Shown here: positions 20,647-28,779 of the stretch, one piece after another
Layout of the letters: each line of letters opens with the position of its first letter
How positions within the stretch are numbered: the stretch's first letter is position 1
From: Clavibacter michiganensis
Lineage (GTDB): Bacteria > Actinomycetota > Actinomycetes > Actinomycetales > Microbacteriaceae
Assembly (NCBI GenBank): GCA_002150995.1
Contig: MDHJ01000001.1
Location: 1,054,001 to 1,118,000 of the forward strand
Reading direction: 5' to 3'
DNA length: 64,000 bases
Notes under the pieces: model-generated
Told to the model about the DNA's origin: nothing
The model's database searches: none
What the model saw: only the letters and a program-made list of their open reading frames with translations
Program-made: the position numbers and the translations under genes

Positions 20647-22148
20647 GTGTCCACGCTCAGCGATCTCGTGCATGCCCAGGGTCTGTCCTCCGACGCCGAC
20701 GTCGAGTGGCTGCATCTCCTCGTCGGCGACTGGCAGCTGCTCGCGGACCTGGCCTTCGCGGACATCGTTCTCTGGGTCCCGACGGTCAGCGGCAGCTTCG
20801 TGGCCGTCGCGCACGCGCGGCCCTCGAGCTCCGCCACGCTCTTCTACCGCGACTTCGTGGGCCAGCCGATCAAGGCGGAGTGGCGCAAGCAGGTCACCGA
20901 CGCCCACGAGACGGCCCGGATAATCGACTCGTCCGCCCCGACTGGTACGAGGAGACCCCCACCCGGGTCCGCGCCGTGCCCGTGCTCCGCCGCCTCGCCC
21001 AGGGCAGCCCCGAGGTCACCGACACCCCCATCGCGGTGATCACCCGGCACACGAACCTGAGCGAGACGCGCACGCCCAGCCGCCAGGAGCTCACCTTCAA
21101 CGAGTGCGCCAACGACCTGTTCGCGATGATCGCGGACGGGGACTTCCCGGACCTGGGATCGCCGACCGGACCGCGACGCGGCGCCCCGCGTGCGTCGGAT
21201 GGCCTCCTGCGGCTGGACGTCGACGGCATCACCACCTTCGCGAGCCCCAACGCCCTCAGCGCGTTCAACCGCATGGGCTTCTCGGAGGAGCTGGAGGGGG
21301 AGTCGCTGGCCGACGCCACGTCGAGCCTCCTCACCGGCAAGCGGCTGACGGTCGACGAGTCGCTGCCGCTCATCGTCGCGGGCCGGGCGCCCTGGCGCAC
21401 GGACATCGAGTCCCGCGGCGTCACGGTCTCCCTCCGGGCCATCCCCATCCGCAGCCACAGCGAGCGGGTCGGCGCCGTCGTGCTCTGCCGCGACGTGACG
21501 GAGCTCCGCCACCAGGAGCGGGAGCTCATCACCAAGGACGCGACCATCCGCGAGATCCACCACCGCGTGAAGAACAACCTCCAGACCGTGGCGAGCCTGC
21601 TCCGGATCCAGGCACGCCGGTCGCACACCGAGGAGGCGCGCGAGGCCCTCGGCCATGCCCAGCGTCGGGTGGGAGCCATCGCGGTGGTGCACGACACCCT
21701 CAGCGAGGGCCTCAACCAGAACGTGGACTTCGACGCCGTCTTCGACCGCGTGCTGCTGCTCATCGCCGAGGTCGCGTCGGCGCACAACACGCGCGTGCAC
21801 CCGAAGATCCTGGGCAGCTTCGGCGTGCTGCCGAGCGCCTACGCGACCCCGCTCGCCCTCGCGCTCACCGAGCTGGTGACCAACGCCGTGGAGCACGGCC
21901 TGGCCGGGCGCTCGGGCGAGGTCGCCATCGAGGCGGCGCGCACCGAGGAGACGCTCACCGTCAGCGTGCGGGACGACGGCGTGGGCCTGCCCGAGGGCAA
22001 GGTCGGGACGGGATTGGGGACGCAGATCGTGCGCACCCTCATCCAGGGCGAGCTGGGCGGGACCATCGACTGGCACACGCTCATGGGCAGCGGCACCGAG
22101 GTGACCATCGAGGTGCCGCTGCGCTGGCTGGCTCCCGTCACGGCCTGA
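20647..22148 (+). CDS. pdtaS: Sensor histidine kinase PdtaS (frameshifted in this sequence)
   Basis: About 500 residues after repair. An N-terminal GAF-like sensor domain (residues 1-150) precedes a PAS domain (LDVDGITTFASPNALSAFNR to CRDVTELR). The HisKA_2 dimerisation box is IREIHHRVKNNLQTVASLLR, and the ATPase domain has ELVTNAVEHG and DDGVGLPEG. It is soluble (no TM helix). PdtaS and its ANTAR regulator PdtaR act on mRNA-level control in mycobacteria; pdtaR is not in this window. Next to whiB1 it matches the Rv3220c-Rv3219 order. The frame breaks near residue 96; one extra C in 20936-20939 restores IIDSSAPDWYEETPTRVRAV. Confidence 0.92.
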
Positions 22149-22167
22149 CGCTGTCAGCCGGGGACGA

Positions 22168-22204
22168 CGAGAGCCGGGCCGCCCGTGGGGCTGCCCGGCT
22201 CTCG
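22168..22204. terminator. Bidirectional terminator between pdtaS and whiB1
   Basis: A perfect 12-bp stem (CGAGAGCCGGGC with its complement) and a 13-nt loop, between the convergent pdtaS and whiB1 genes. Confidence 0.8.
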
Positions 22205-22235
22205 TCGGTCGTGCGATGGATCGGTGGTGCGTGGC

Positions 22236-22484
22236 TCAGCTGGCGCGGCGGGCGCGAGCGGCGCGGCGCTTGAGCGCGCGGCGCTCGTCCTCGCTGAGGC
22301 CGCCCCATACGCCCGAGTCCTGGCCGGTCTCGAGTGCGTACTGCAGGCACATCTCGGTGACGGAGCAGCGGCCGCAGACGGCCTTGGCCTTGTCGATCTG
22401 GTCCACGGCCGGGCCGGTGTTCCCCACGGGGAAGAACAGCTCGGGGTCCACAGTCAGGCAGGCTGCCTTGTCACGCCAGTCCAT
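22236..22484 (-). CDS. whiB1: WhiB family iron-sulfur regulator, WhiB1 type
   Basis: 82 residues. Four cysteines are in the WhiB arrangement (C9, C37, C40, C46: C-x27-C-x2-C-x5-C) that ligates a [4Fe-4S] cluster. The G-V-W-G-G turn and a basic C-terminal tail (RRALKRRAARARRAS) contact sigma factor and DNA. WhiB1 in mycobacteria is an essential NO-sensitive regulator that binds the principal sigma factor. Position beside pdtaS supports the WhiB1 orthology. I chose the ATG at 22484 (MDWRDKAACL) because WhiB proteins begin this close to the first Cys; a 70-codon upstream extension is not protein-like. GGAG lies about 9 nt upstream. Confidence 0.93.
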   Translation of the reverse strand: MDWRDKAACLTVDPELFFPVGNTGPAVDQIDKAKAVCGRCSVTEMCLQYALETGQDSGVWGGLSEDERRALKRRAARARRAS

Positions 22485-22727
22485 AGGGGTGCTCCTCAGG
22501 TCGGTACTCGTTGCACGGCGGATCTGCCGCGGGATGGGTGGGGCGAGGCGTCCGGGAACCGCATCGGGACGGGGCACGTGGCCCCTCCTCGTGAGATGCT
22601 CAGCTTCGGGAATGCGTTCCTTGTAAGCTCGGTTCCGGATCTGCTCACCACCCTGTGAACGAACTCGACCTCGAATATCGTCGCATAGAGCCAACGATCA
22701 ATCAATAGCTTTGTATGGGAACGTGCT
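22485..22727. promoter_or_regulatory. AT-rich whiB1 leader/promoter region
   Basis: 243 bp without a gene between whiB1 (minus) and the membrane protein gene (plus). The part from about 22610 to 22720 is strikingly AT-rich for this chromosome. On the minus strand it contains TTGATC and, 16 nt later, GATATT (about 22665-22693), a plausible -35/-10 pair giving whiB1 a leader near 170 nt. No riboswitch was recognised. Confidence 0.4.
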
Positions 22728-23159
22728 GTGACCGGAACCGCGGGTGCCATCGATCCGGACGACCGCGCCGAAGGCCCGAGGCGCACTCCCGCCGTCGTCC
22801 TCCTCACCGTCCTCCTCGGCCTCGAGGCGCTGGGGATGGCGGGCATCACCGGCCTCCTCGTCGTCGACCTGCTGACGTCCACGCCGGCGTCCCTCGCCAG
22901 CGCCGTGGCGCTCATCGCCCTCTCCGCGCTCGCCGCCGTGTTCCTCGGGGCCGTCGTGCGGGGCGTGCTGCGGGGACGGAGCTGGGTGCGACCTGCGGCC
23001 GTGACGTGGCAGGTGCTGCAGATCGCCGTCGGGGTGGGCAGCCTCCAGGGCGTCGACGCGCGGCAGGACATCGGCTGGGGCCTCATCGTGCCGTCGGCGG
23101 TGGTGCTCGTCCTGCTCTTCACCCGCTCGGTGCTGCTCGCCACGCGCCGGCGCGACTGA
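22728..23159 (+). CDS. Small four-helix membrane protein, unknown
   Basis: 143 residues. After a ~22-residue polar start there are four hydrophobic segments: about 23-50 (VLLTVLLGLEALGMAGITG), 58-85, 88-110 and 112-135. It ends in a basic tail (ATRRRD), consistent with a cytoplasmic C-terminus. No catalytic motif is visible and I do not recognise the family. It starts with GTG at 22728, out of the AT-rich region shared with whiB1. Its TGA lies inside the terminator shared with the convergent peroxiredoxin gene. Confidence 0.65.
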   Translation: MTGTAGAIDPDDRAEGPRRTPAVVLLTVLLGLEALGMAGITGLLVVDLLTSTPASLASAVALIALSALAAVFLGAVVRGVLRGRSWVRPAAVTWQVLQIAVGVGSLQGVDARQDIGWGLIVPSAVVLVLLFTRSVLLATRRRD

Positions 23160-23189
23160 GCGGCCGCGCCGGGCCCGGCGCGCGCTCAG
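23156..23189. terminator. Bidirectional terminator containing both stop codons
   Basis: A nearly perfect inverted repeat: CTGAGCG, 2-nt bulge, CGCGCCGGG, then CCCGGCGCG and CGCTCAG. The TGA of the upstream plus-strand gene and the TCA (stop) of the minus-strand peroxiredoxin gene are its outer arms, so the two ends mirror each other. Confidence 0.75.
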
Positions 23190-23665
23190 GCGTCGATGCC
23201 GAGCTTCCTGCGGAGCGACGCCACGTGGCCCGTCGCCTTGACGTTGTAGAGCGGGAGGGCCACGCGGCCCTCGCCGTCGACCACCACCGTGGAGCGGATG
23301 ACGCCCGTGACCTTCTTGCCGTAGAGCGACTTCTCCCCGTAGGCGGCGTAGGCGCGGTGCACCTCGAGGTCGGGGTCCGACAGGAGGGTGAAGCCGAGGC
23401 CCTGCTCCTCGCGGAAACGCGCCAGGTCCTCCTGCGGGTCCTTGGAGACGCCGAGGACGCGGTAGCCCGCGGCCTGCAGGGAGCCCATGCTGTCGCGGAA
23501 GTCGCAGGCCTGGGTCGTGCAGCCGGGGGTGCCGGCCGCCGGGTAGAAGTAGACGATGACGTCCTGGCCCCGGAGGTCCGACAGCGTGACCGGCGCGCCG
23601 TCCTGGTCGGGGAGCGTGAAGTCGGGGGCGGTCTGCCCCTTCTCGAGGCGGGCGGTCTCGGTCAT
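23186..23665 (-). CDS. bcp: Thioredoxin-dependent thiol peroxidase (BCP-type peroxiredoxin)
   Basis: 159 residues. The peroxidatic cysteine is in FYPAAGTPGCTTQACDFRDS, with a second Cys five residues on as resolving cysteine, the atypical 2-Cys BCP/PrxQ arrangement. It reduces hydroperoxides in the cytoplasm at the expense of thioredoxin. I chose the ATG at 23665 (MTETARLEKGQTAPDFTLPD), which begins the domain correctly and has AGAGG upstream; the frame is open 52 codons further but that stretch is not protein-like. Convergent with the small membrane protein gene. Confidence 0.92.
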   Translation of the reverse strand: MTETARLEKGQTAPDFTLPDQDGAPVTLSDLRGQDVIVYFYPAAGTPGCTTQACDFRDSMGSLQAAGYRVLGVSKDPQEDLARFREEQGLGFTLLSDPDLEVHRAYAAYGEKSLYGKKVTGVIRSTVVVDGEGRVALPLYNVKATGHVASLRRKLGIDA

Positions 23666-23817
23666 GGCGGAGCCTCTCGTTCGGGGTGTCGGCCTCCATG
23701 CTAGGGCCGCCGGCGGCGGGGCCCTCGCCCGGTCCGCGACCTCGATTCGCGTCCGCCCGCGACCTGGTGCTAGTGTCATCTCTCGGTCCGGTACCCCGAA
23801 CGACAGGGTCCTCACCT

Positions 23818-23893
<76 letters not shown>

Positions 23894-24175
23894 CACGCTC
23901 CGCATGCGGGGCAGCTCGATCGAGCGTCCGTCGTCCCGCGTGCCGGTGGCGTCGCTGGGCGCCGGAGAACCGTGAGAGAATACCGGTCGGACCATCACCG
24001 CGGACGCCCTCGAGCAGAGCGCCGCGGCGGCCGGTGATCTCGGTGCACCGGCCACGCATCGCGACGACGCCCCACGGGGCCGGTCGCGACGCGGGACGTC
24101 GGCGCCCACGCGGCTCTGCATGCGCGTGCGCGACATCTCCGGCACACATCTCGAGGGATCGAAGGACAGCACTAC
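23894..24175. other. Gene-free stretch between tRNA-Lys and carD
   Basis: 282 bp. No ORF on either strand looks protein-like here. It presumably carries the carD promoter; GAGAAT near 23975 is a weak -10 candidate, which would give a leader of nearly 200 nt. No terminator hairpin for the tRNA was evident. Confidence 0.5.
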
Positions 24176-24670
24176 ATGATTTTCGAAGTAGGGGAGACCG
24201 TCGTGTACCCCCACCACGGCGCAGCCACGATCACCGCGGTCAAGACCCGCACCATCAAGGGGGTCGACAAGAAGTACATCACCCTCCAGATCCACCAGAG
24301 CGAGCTCGTCATCGACGTGCCCGTCGACAACGCGGAGCTCGTCGGGCTGCGCGACGTGATCGACAGCTCCGGCGTGGAGGCCGTGTTCGACGTCCTGCGC
24401 GGCGACGTCGAGGAGGAGGCCGGCAACTGGTCGCGCCGCTTCAAGGCCAACACCGAGAAGATGGGCTCCGGCGACGTCCGCCGCGTCAGCGAGGTCGTCC
24501 GCGACCTCTGGCGCCGCGACCAGGACTCGGGCGTCTCGGCCGGCGAGAAGCGCATGCTGGCCAAGGCGCGGCAGATCCTCGTCTCGGAGCTCGCGCTCGC
24601 GCAGAAGTCGACCGACGAGGAGGCATCCGTCGTGCTCGACGGCGTCCTCGCGCAGAGCATCTCCGCCTGA
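24176..24670 (+). CDS. carD: RNA polymerase-binding transcription regulator CarD
   Basis: 164 residues. The N-terminal RNAP-interacting Tudor-like domain starts [19 protein letters not shown] (residues 1-60), with [20 protein letters not shown]. The helical C-terminal DNA-binding domain includes [20 protein letters not shown] and ends with [20 protein letters not shown]. CarD stabilises open complexes at housekeeping and rRNA promoters and is essential in mycobacteria. The length matches the family. A strong terminator follows, so it is probably monocistronic. Confidence 0.96.
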   Translation: MIFEVGETVVYPHHGAATITAVKTRTIKGVDKKYITLQIHQSELVIDVPVDNAELVGLRDVIDSSGVEAVFDVLRGDVEEEAGNWSRRFKANTEKMGSGDVRRVSEVVRDLWRRDQDSGVSAGEKRMLAKARQILVSELALAQKSTDEEASVVLDGVLAQSISA

Positions 24671-24703
24671 CCCACCGGCGCGTCCCGCGGATGCGCCACC
24701 GCC

Positions 24704-24739
24704 GACGGGCGGTCTCCCGACCTCGGGAGGCCGCCCGTC
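24704..24739 (+). terminator. Terminator after carD
   Basis: A 17-bp hairpin with one G-U pair (GACGGGCGGTCTCCCGA against TCGGGAGGCCGCCCGTC), beginning 34 nt after the carD stop. Confidence 0.8.
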
Positions 24740-24779
24740 CGCGCATCCGGCCGCCCGTCGACGAGGGGAGCGACCGGCG

Positions 24780-24785
24780 TAGGGT
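24780..24785 (+). promoter_or_regulatory. -10 hexamer, leaderless start
   Basis: TAGGGT ends 7 nt before the ATG at 24793; no Shine-Dalgarno sequence. Confidence 0.4.
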
Positions 24786-24792
24786 GCGGAGC

Positions 24793-25023
24793 ATGCGCGA
24801 TCACCCCGAACGACCCGACCACGACGGCCCCCTCGAGCAGAACCCGCTCCAGCCCGCACGACGGGGGCTGAAGGTGTGGATCTACGTGATCGCGGCGGTC
24901 GTCGTCATCGCGGTGGTCGCGTTCGCGCTCGTGCGCTTCGCGACGGCCGGGCAGAACACCCCCGGGCCCTCGTCCCTCGGCGCACTGGTCGCCCTCGTGG
25001 CCGGCGCTCGCGCCCTGCTCTGA
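24793..25023 (+). CDS. Small single-pass membrane protein, unknown
   Basis: 76 residues. A polar, Pro/Asp/Arg-containing N-terminus of about 26 residues precedes one strong transmembrane helix (VWIYVIAAVVVIAVVAFALV, about 28-47). A linker and a second weakly hydrophobic C-terminal segment (SLGALVALVAGARALL) follow. No family recognised. The start is supported by a -10 hexamer 7 nt upstream. It is likely a real short gene because composition is membrane-like and the layout fits the leaderless promoter class. Confidence 0.6.
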   Translation: MRDHPERPDHDGPLEQNPLQPARRGLKVWIYVIAAVVVIAVVAFALVRFATAGQNTPGPSSLGALVALVAGARALL

Positions 25024-25148
25024 CCATCCGCGGCGCCGCGGCGTCCCCCGCCGCCCGCTGACGCCTGCGCTCCTCCCACGACGCCCGGGAGGTCGGTGTC
25101 GCACCGCCTGGACGCACCGCGACGGTCGCTGCCCCGGATCCGATATCC

Positions 25149-25982
25149 ATGCCTCCGGGAGGGGACATGGGCGGACGAGGGCGTGGCTCCTGGGCGGGCG
25201 CACGGGATGCTCGCGAGTGGGTCCGCGGCAGGCCGCGCCAGGCCGTGCGCGTGCTCTTGGCGGTGCTGGCCGTCGGCATCGTGGTCGTGTCCGTCGTCGC
25301 CGGGGCACGCGAGCAGGTCCTCGGGCCCGGTGCCGGCGGAGGACCGCTGACGGCCGTGGTCGCCGACGGCGAGGTGGTCCGGCAGCTCGCCCGTGCGGGC
25401 CTCGTGCGGGACGGGCGGATCGACGTGACGGCCGCGCGATCCGCGACCGCCGCCCTCCCCGCGGACGCCCGCGAGCGGCATCCGCGGTACGACCGCGACG
25501 CCTTCGGGCCCGCGTGGGCGGATGCCGACGGGAACGGGTGCGACCAGCGCGACGACGTGCTCGTGCGCGATCTCGCCGTCGTCGCCTTCGCGGCGTCGGA
25601 CGACGGCTGCACGGTGGCGACGGGCCGGCTCGAGGACGCCTACACGGGACGGTCGATCGACTTCCGACGGGGGCCGCGGACGAGCGCGGCCGTCCAGGTC
25701 GACCACCTCGTGCCGCTGTCCTGGGCCTGGCGGCACGGGGCGTGGGCGTGGTCGGACGCCCGACGCGAGCGTCTCGCAACCGACCTCGACGAGCTGCAGG
25801 CCGTCGACGGCCCCGCCAACCAGGAGAAGTCCGACCAGGGCCCCGCCACCTGGCTCCCGCCGGCCGCCGCGTACCGGTGCGTCTACGTCACCCGGTTCGC
25901 CTTCGTGCTCGGCCGCTACGGGCTCGAGATCGACGAGGAGGACCGCGACGCCATCGACGGGGTGCTCGCCGCGTGCTCGTGA
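25149..25982 (+). CDS. Membrane-anchored DUF1524 (HNH-type) nuclease-like protein
   Basis: 277 residues. One N-terminal transmembrane helix (about residues 32-52, VRVLLAVLAVGIVVVSVVAG) is followed by an exported domain. The C-terminal DUF1524 domain has QVDHLVPLSWAWRHGAW (catalytic DH) and DELQAVDGPANQEKSDQGPA with the conserved Asn and N-x-x-K, the HNH fold also found at the C-terminus of GmrSD enzymes. Membrane-anchored or secreted DUF1524 proteins are common in actinobacteria and presumed DNases acting outside the cell. A second start (ATG 25167) is possible and sits behind GGAGGGGAC. Confidence 0.8.
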   Translation: MPPGGDMGGRGRGSWAGARDAREWVRGRPRQAVRVLLAVLAVGIVVVSVVAGAREQVLGPGAGGGPLTAVVADGEVVRQLARAGLVRDGRIDVTAARSATAALPADARERHPRYDRDAFGPAWADADGNGCDQRDDVLVRDLAVVAFAASDDGCTVATGRLEDAYTGRSIDFRRGPRTSAAVQVDHLVPLSWAWRHGAWAWSDARRERLATDLDELQAVDGPANQEKSDQGPATWLPPAAAYRCVYVTRFAFVLGRYGLEIDEEDRDAIDGVLAACS

Positions 25983-26008
25983 CCCGGGCAGCGTCGGTGC
26001 GCCCGCGT

Positions 26009-26014
26009 ACGCTC
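26009..26014 (+). promoter_or_regulatory. Candidate -10 element
   Basis: TACGCT, about 65 nt upstream of the following hypothetical gene. Weak, sequence pattern only. Confidence 0.25.
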
Positions 26015-26079
26015 GGCACGACGCGGCCGGGCGTCGACGCGGGCGGACCGTCTGCGTCGGGTGACCCGAGGGGATCGGC

Positions 26080-26532
26080 ATGTGGAGCAAGCAGAGCGGC
26101 GATGCGACCGGCGCGATCAGCCCGGCGCCGGAGCACCCGCACGCGCATCCCGTGCGGGGGGCGTGGCTCGTGCGCGTGGGCGACGGCCCCGCGCTCGGGT
26201 GGGTCCTCCGGCACCGAGCGGACCTCGCGGACCCGTTCACCTACGAGGTCTACGCGTGCGGCCTCGGACCCGACGGGCTCCGGGTCTGGATCACCCGCAG
26301 GGACAGCCTCAACGCCGCGGTCGCGTGGGTGCTGCAGCACGACGAGGAGATGCTGGCGTTCGGACGTCGGCTCCGTTCGGACCCCGGTCAGCCTGCCGGA
26401 CGTGACGCGGACGCGGGCTCGCCGGACGCGGGCTCGCCGGACGCGGGCTCGCCGGACGCGGACGCCGCCGCCCCCGGGAGCGGGGACGGCGGCGTGGAGG
26501 CGGGCAGGGACGCCGGTCAGCGCTTCCGCTGA
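26080..26532 (+). CDS. Hypothetical protein with Asp-Ala-Gly-Ser-Pro repeats
   Basis: 150 residues, no recognised family. The first ~105 residues look globular and cytoplasmic ([20 protein letters not shown], then [20 protein letters not shown]). The tail is low complexity, with three exact repeats of DAGSP encoded by a 15-bp tandem repeat, then Gly/Ala/Asp. The 3' end overlaps the end of the convergent ansP gene by 16 nt. Repeat copy number may vary between strains. Confidence 0.6.
   Translation: MWSKQSGDATGAISPAPEHPHAHPVRGAWLVRVGDGPALGWVLRHRADLADPFTYEVYACGLGPDGLRVWITRRDSLNAAVAWVLQHDEEMLAFGRRLRSDPGQPAGRDADAGSPDAGSPDAGSPDADAAAPGSGDGGVEAGRDAGQRFR
26410..26454 (+). repeat. 15-bp tandem repeat, three exact copies
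   Basis: Unit GACGCGGGCTCGCCG, in frame, coding DAGSP; a partial fourth copy follows to 26460. It lies inside the hypothetical gene above. Confidence 0.9.
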
Positions 26533-28049
26533 TCCGCGGCGTCGCGACCGGTGACGGGGAACGGGCCGGTGATGCCCTCGCGGACCCGGGCGATCTCGAG
26601 GATCCTGTCGCGCTGCAGGTACCAGCCGACGACGAGCAGCGGGATGATCACCACGAGCGACGCGACGGTGAGCGTGCCGATGGGCCAGTCGATGGCCATG
26701 AGCACGAGCACGCTGACGAGGAACGCGAGGGTCAGCCACGACGTGACGGGCGCGCCCGGCAGGCGGAAGGACGGCTCCTTCGCCTTGCCCTGCTTCGCCC
26801 ACGTGCGCAGGCGCATCTGGCACAGGATGATCGTGGCCCAGCCCGCGACGATGCCGAGCGCGGCGACGTTCAGCACGATCTCGAACGCCTGGTCCGGCAC
26901 GACGGCGTTGAGGCCCACGCCGAGCAGCGTGATGGATCCGGTGAGCAGGATCCCGCCGAAGGGCACGCCGCCCTTCGACATGACGGTGGTGAACCGCGGC
27001 GCCGAGCCGTTCATGCCCATGGAGTGGAGCACGCGGCCGGTGCTGTAGAGGCCCGCGTTGAGGCTCGACATGGCGGCCGTGAGGACGACGAAGTTCATGA
27101 CGGATCCGGCGATGGCGCCGACCTCGGGCGAGCCGAGGCTGGAGAAGAAGGTCACGAACGGGCTCTGGTCCGCGCTGTAGGCCGTGTAGGGGAGCAGCAG
27201 CGAGAGGAGGACGATGGAGCCCACGTAGAAGATCGCGATGCGGAACACGACCGAGTTGATGGCGCGGGGGATGACCTTCTCCACGTCCTGCGTCTCACCG
27301 CTCGCCGTGCCGACGAGCTCGATGGCCGCGTACGCGAACACCACGCCCTGGACGACCAGGACGACGGGGACGAGGCCCTGGGGGAGGATCCCGCCGTTCT
27401 CCTGCAGCACGGTCCAGCCGGTCTGCACCTCGGCGCCGCCGACCGTCACCGGGAAGCTCCAGGCCAGCCAGACGATGCCCACGATCAGGAAGACCACGAG
27501 CGCGGCGACCTTCACCAGCGCGAACCAGAACTCCATCTCGCCGAAGACCTTCACGGCGACGAGGTTGAGGGCGAGGACGATGGCGAGGGCGATGAGGGCG
27601 AGCAGCCACTGCGGCGCGGCCGTGAACGCCGACCAGTAGTGCATGTACAGCGCGACCGCCGTGACGTCGACGATGGCGGTGGTCGCCCAGTTGAGGAAGT
27701 ACATCCACCCGGCGGCGTAGGCGAACTTCTCGCCGTAGAACTCGCGCGCGTAGGAGATGAACGACCCCGAGCTCGGGCGGTGCAGCACCAGCTCGCCGAG
27801 CGCCCGGAGGATGAAGAAGGCGAAGACGCCGCAGATCAGGAAGACGATCGCGAGGGCCGGGCCCGCGGAGGCGAGGCGCCCGCCCGCCCCGAGGAAGAGG
27901 CCCGTGCCGATCGCGCCGCCGATGGCGATCATCTGCAGCTGGCGGGGCTTGAGGCCGTGCTGGTAGCCCTCCTGCTCGTGGCTGAAGTCCTGCGCCACGA
28001 ACTCCGGATCCGGTGTGACGGGACGGCGGTCGCTCTCGCTTCGTGTCAT
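26517..28049 (-). CDS. ansP: L-asparagine permease (APC family)
   Basis: 510 residues, 12 predicted membrane helices. The signature [20 protein letters not shown] (TM1) and [20 protein letters not shown] are the blocks shared by AnsP proteins of enterobacteria and mycobacteria. Later blocks ([19 protein letters not shown], then [19 protein letters not shown]) also match. It is a proton-coupled importer of L-asparagine; close relatives take related amino acids. I chose the ATG at 28049 ([10 protein letters not shown]), which lies 7 nt after a TACCGT -10 hexamer, rather than an upstream frame extension rich in Arg/Ser. Divergent from the lipoprotein gene. Confidence 0.88.
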   Translation of the reverse strand: MTRSESDRRPVTPDPEFVAQDFSHEQEGYQHGLKPRQLQMIAIGGAIGTGLFLGAGGRLASAGPALAIVFLICGVFAFFILRALGELVLHRPSSGSFISYAREFYGEKFAYAAGWMYFLNWATTAIVDVTAVALYMHYWSAFTAAPQWLLALIALAIVLALNLVAVKVFGEMEFWFALVKVAALVVFLIVGIVWLAWSFPVTVGGAEVQTGWTVLQENGGILPQGLVPVVLVVQGVVFAYAAIELVGTASGETQDVEKVIPRAINSVVFRIAIFYVGSIVLLSLLLPYTAYSADQSPFVTFFSSLGSPEVGAIAGSVMNFVVLTAAMSSLNAGLYSTGRVLHSMGMNGSAPRFTTVMSKGGVPFGGILLTGSITLLGVGLNAVVPDQAFEIVLNVAALGIVAGWATIILCQMRLRTWAKQGKAKEPSFRLPGAPVTSWLTLAFLVSVLVLMAIDWPIGTLTVASLVVIIPLLVVGWYLQRDRILEIARVREGITGPFPVTGRDAADQRKR

Positions 28050-28056
28050 TCCGCAT

Positions 28057-28062
28057 ACGGTA
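28057..28062 (-). promoter_or_regulatory. -10 hexamer, leaderless start of ansP
   Basis: On the minus strand TACCGT is followed by 7 nt and the ATG at 28049, with no Shine-Dalgarno sequence. Confidence 0.4.
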
Positions 28063-28146
28063 GTGGCAGTGGGCATCCGCCCCGATCCCCGCGTCGATCC
28101 ACTTCCGCGGGGCACATCCGCCGTGGTAGGCGCCGAGGAGGTCCGC

Positions 28147-28707
28147 ATGGTCCGCACGCAGCCCCCGCGACGCCGGATCCGCGCGTGGGGCGCCCTCGGC
28201 GGGATCGCGATGGGCGCGCTCCTCCTCGCCGGCTGCACGACGGATGGCGGACAGCCGGCCCCCGCGACCCCGTCGCCGTCCGCCAGCGCGTCCGCGGACG
28301 CGGGAACGGGCGCCGGCCCCACGGCCGACCCGCAGCCGACCGTCACGCGCGCCCCCGGCCCGCCCACCGAGGACGAGCTCGCGACCTGCTCCACGCTCGC
28401 GCAGGTGCTCCCCGACTCGACGCGCCTCGTGCAGGCGCTGGGGGACGGCGAGGCGGTGGACCCGGCTCTCCTCGAGCGCGTCCGGCAGGGTGACGCGGCG
28501 CTCGCGGGCATGGCACCTGAGAACATGCGGCCCCTGGTGGCGTCGTTCTCGACGATCGTGGACGAGCTGGAGGCCCTGCGCAGCGGCGCGGACACCGACG
28601 GCGCCTCGCTCGACACCGGGCAGTACCTGCGCTCGGTCGACGCGTTCCTCGACTACTGCCTCGACGACGTCGGGTACGCCCCCGCGAGCGCGACGCCCGC
28701 GCCCTGA
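28147..28707 (+). CDS. Putative lipoprotein, unknown
   Basis: 186 residues. A signal peptide with Arg-rich n-region ([17 protein letters not shown]) and the lipobox LLLAGC puts the lipidated Cys near residue 30. A ~45-residue Pro/Ala/Ser/Thr linker precedes a small helical domain with two further cysteines ([14 protein letters not shown] and [10 protein letters not shown]) that may form a disulfide. The ATG at 28147 is chosen for its strong GAGGAGG site 7 nt upstream; the frame is open further but unsupported. No family recognised. Confidence 0.72.
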   Translation: MVRTQPPRRRIRAWGALGGIAMGALLLAGCTTDGGQPAPATPSPSASASADAGTGAGPTADPQPTVTRAPGPPTEDELATCSTLAQVLPDSTRLVQALGDGEAVDPALLERVRQGDAALAGMAPENMRPLVASFSTIVDELEALRSGADTDGASLDTGQYLRSVDAFLDYCLDDVGYAPASATPAP

Positions 28708-28763
28708 GGCGCCGGGGATGCCGAGGCGCCGGGGCTCCTGAGGCGCGGGGATCCTGAGGCGCC
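28704..28763. repeat. Imperfect tandem repeat after the lipoprotein gene
   Basis: About 3.5 copies of a 16-18 bp unit with consensus CTGAGGCGCCGGGGATC, starting with the TGA stop of the lipoprotein gene. Each copy can supply a further TGA. It fills nearly the whole gap to the convergent MFS gene. Confidence 0.75.
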
Positions 28764-28779
28764 GCCCCGCGGCGCCGCG

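Noticed and set aside
20647-21039. Truncated stand-alone 130-residue GAF protein in front of the kinase
   Set aside because: The two parts join exactly with one C added to a CCCC run, and full-length PdtaS needs both.
22485-22694. N-terminal 70-codon extension of WhiB
   Set aside because: The extension is not protein-like and lies in the AT-rich leader; WhiB1 proteins begin nine residues before the first Cys, as with the ATG at 22484.
26410-26454. CRISPR-like array
   Set aside because: The repeats are contiguous without spacers and in frame within a gene; it is a coding minisatellite. No other repeat-spacer pattern was seen in the window.
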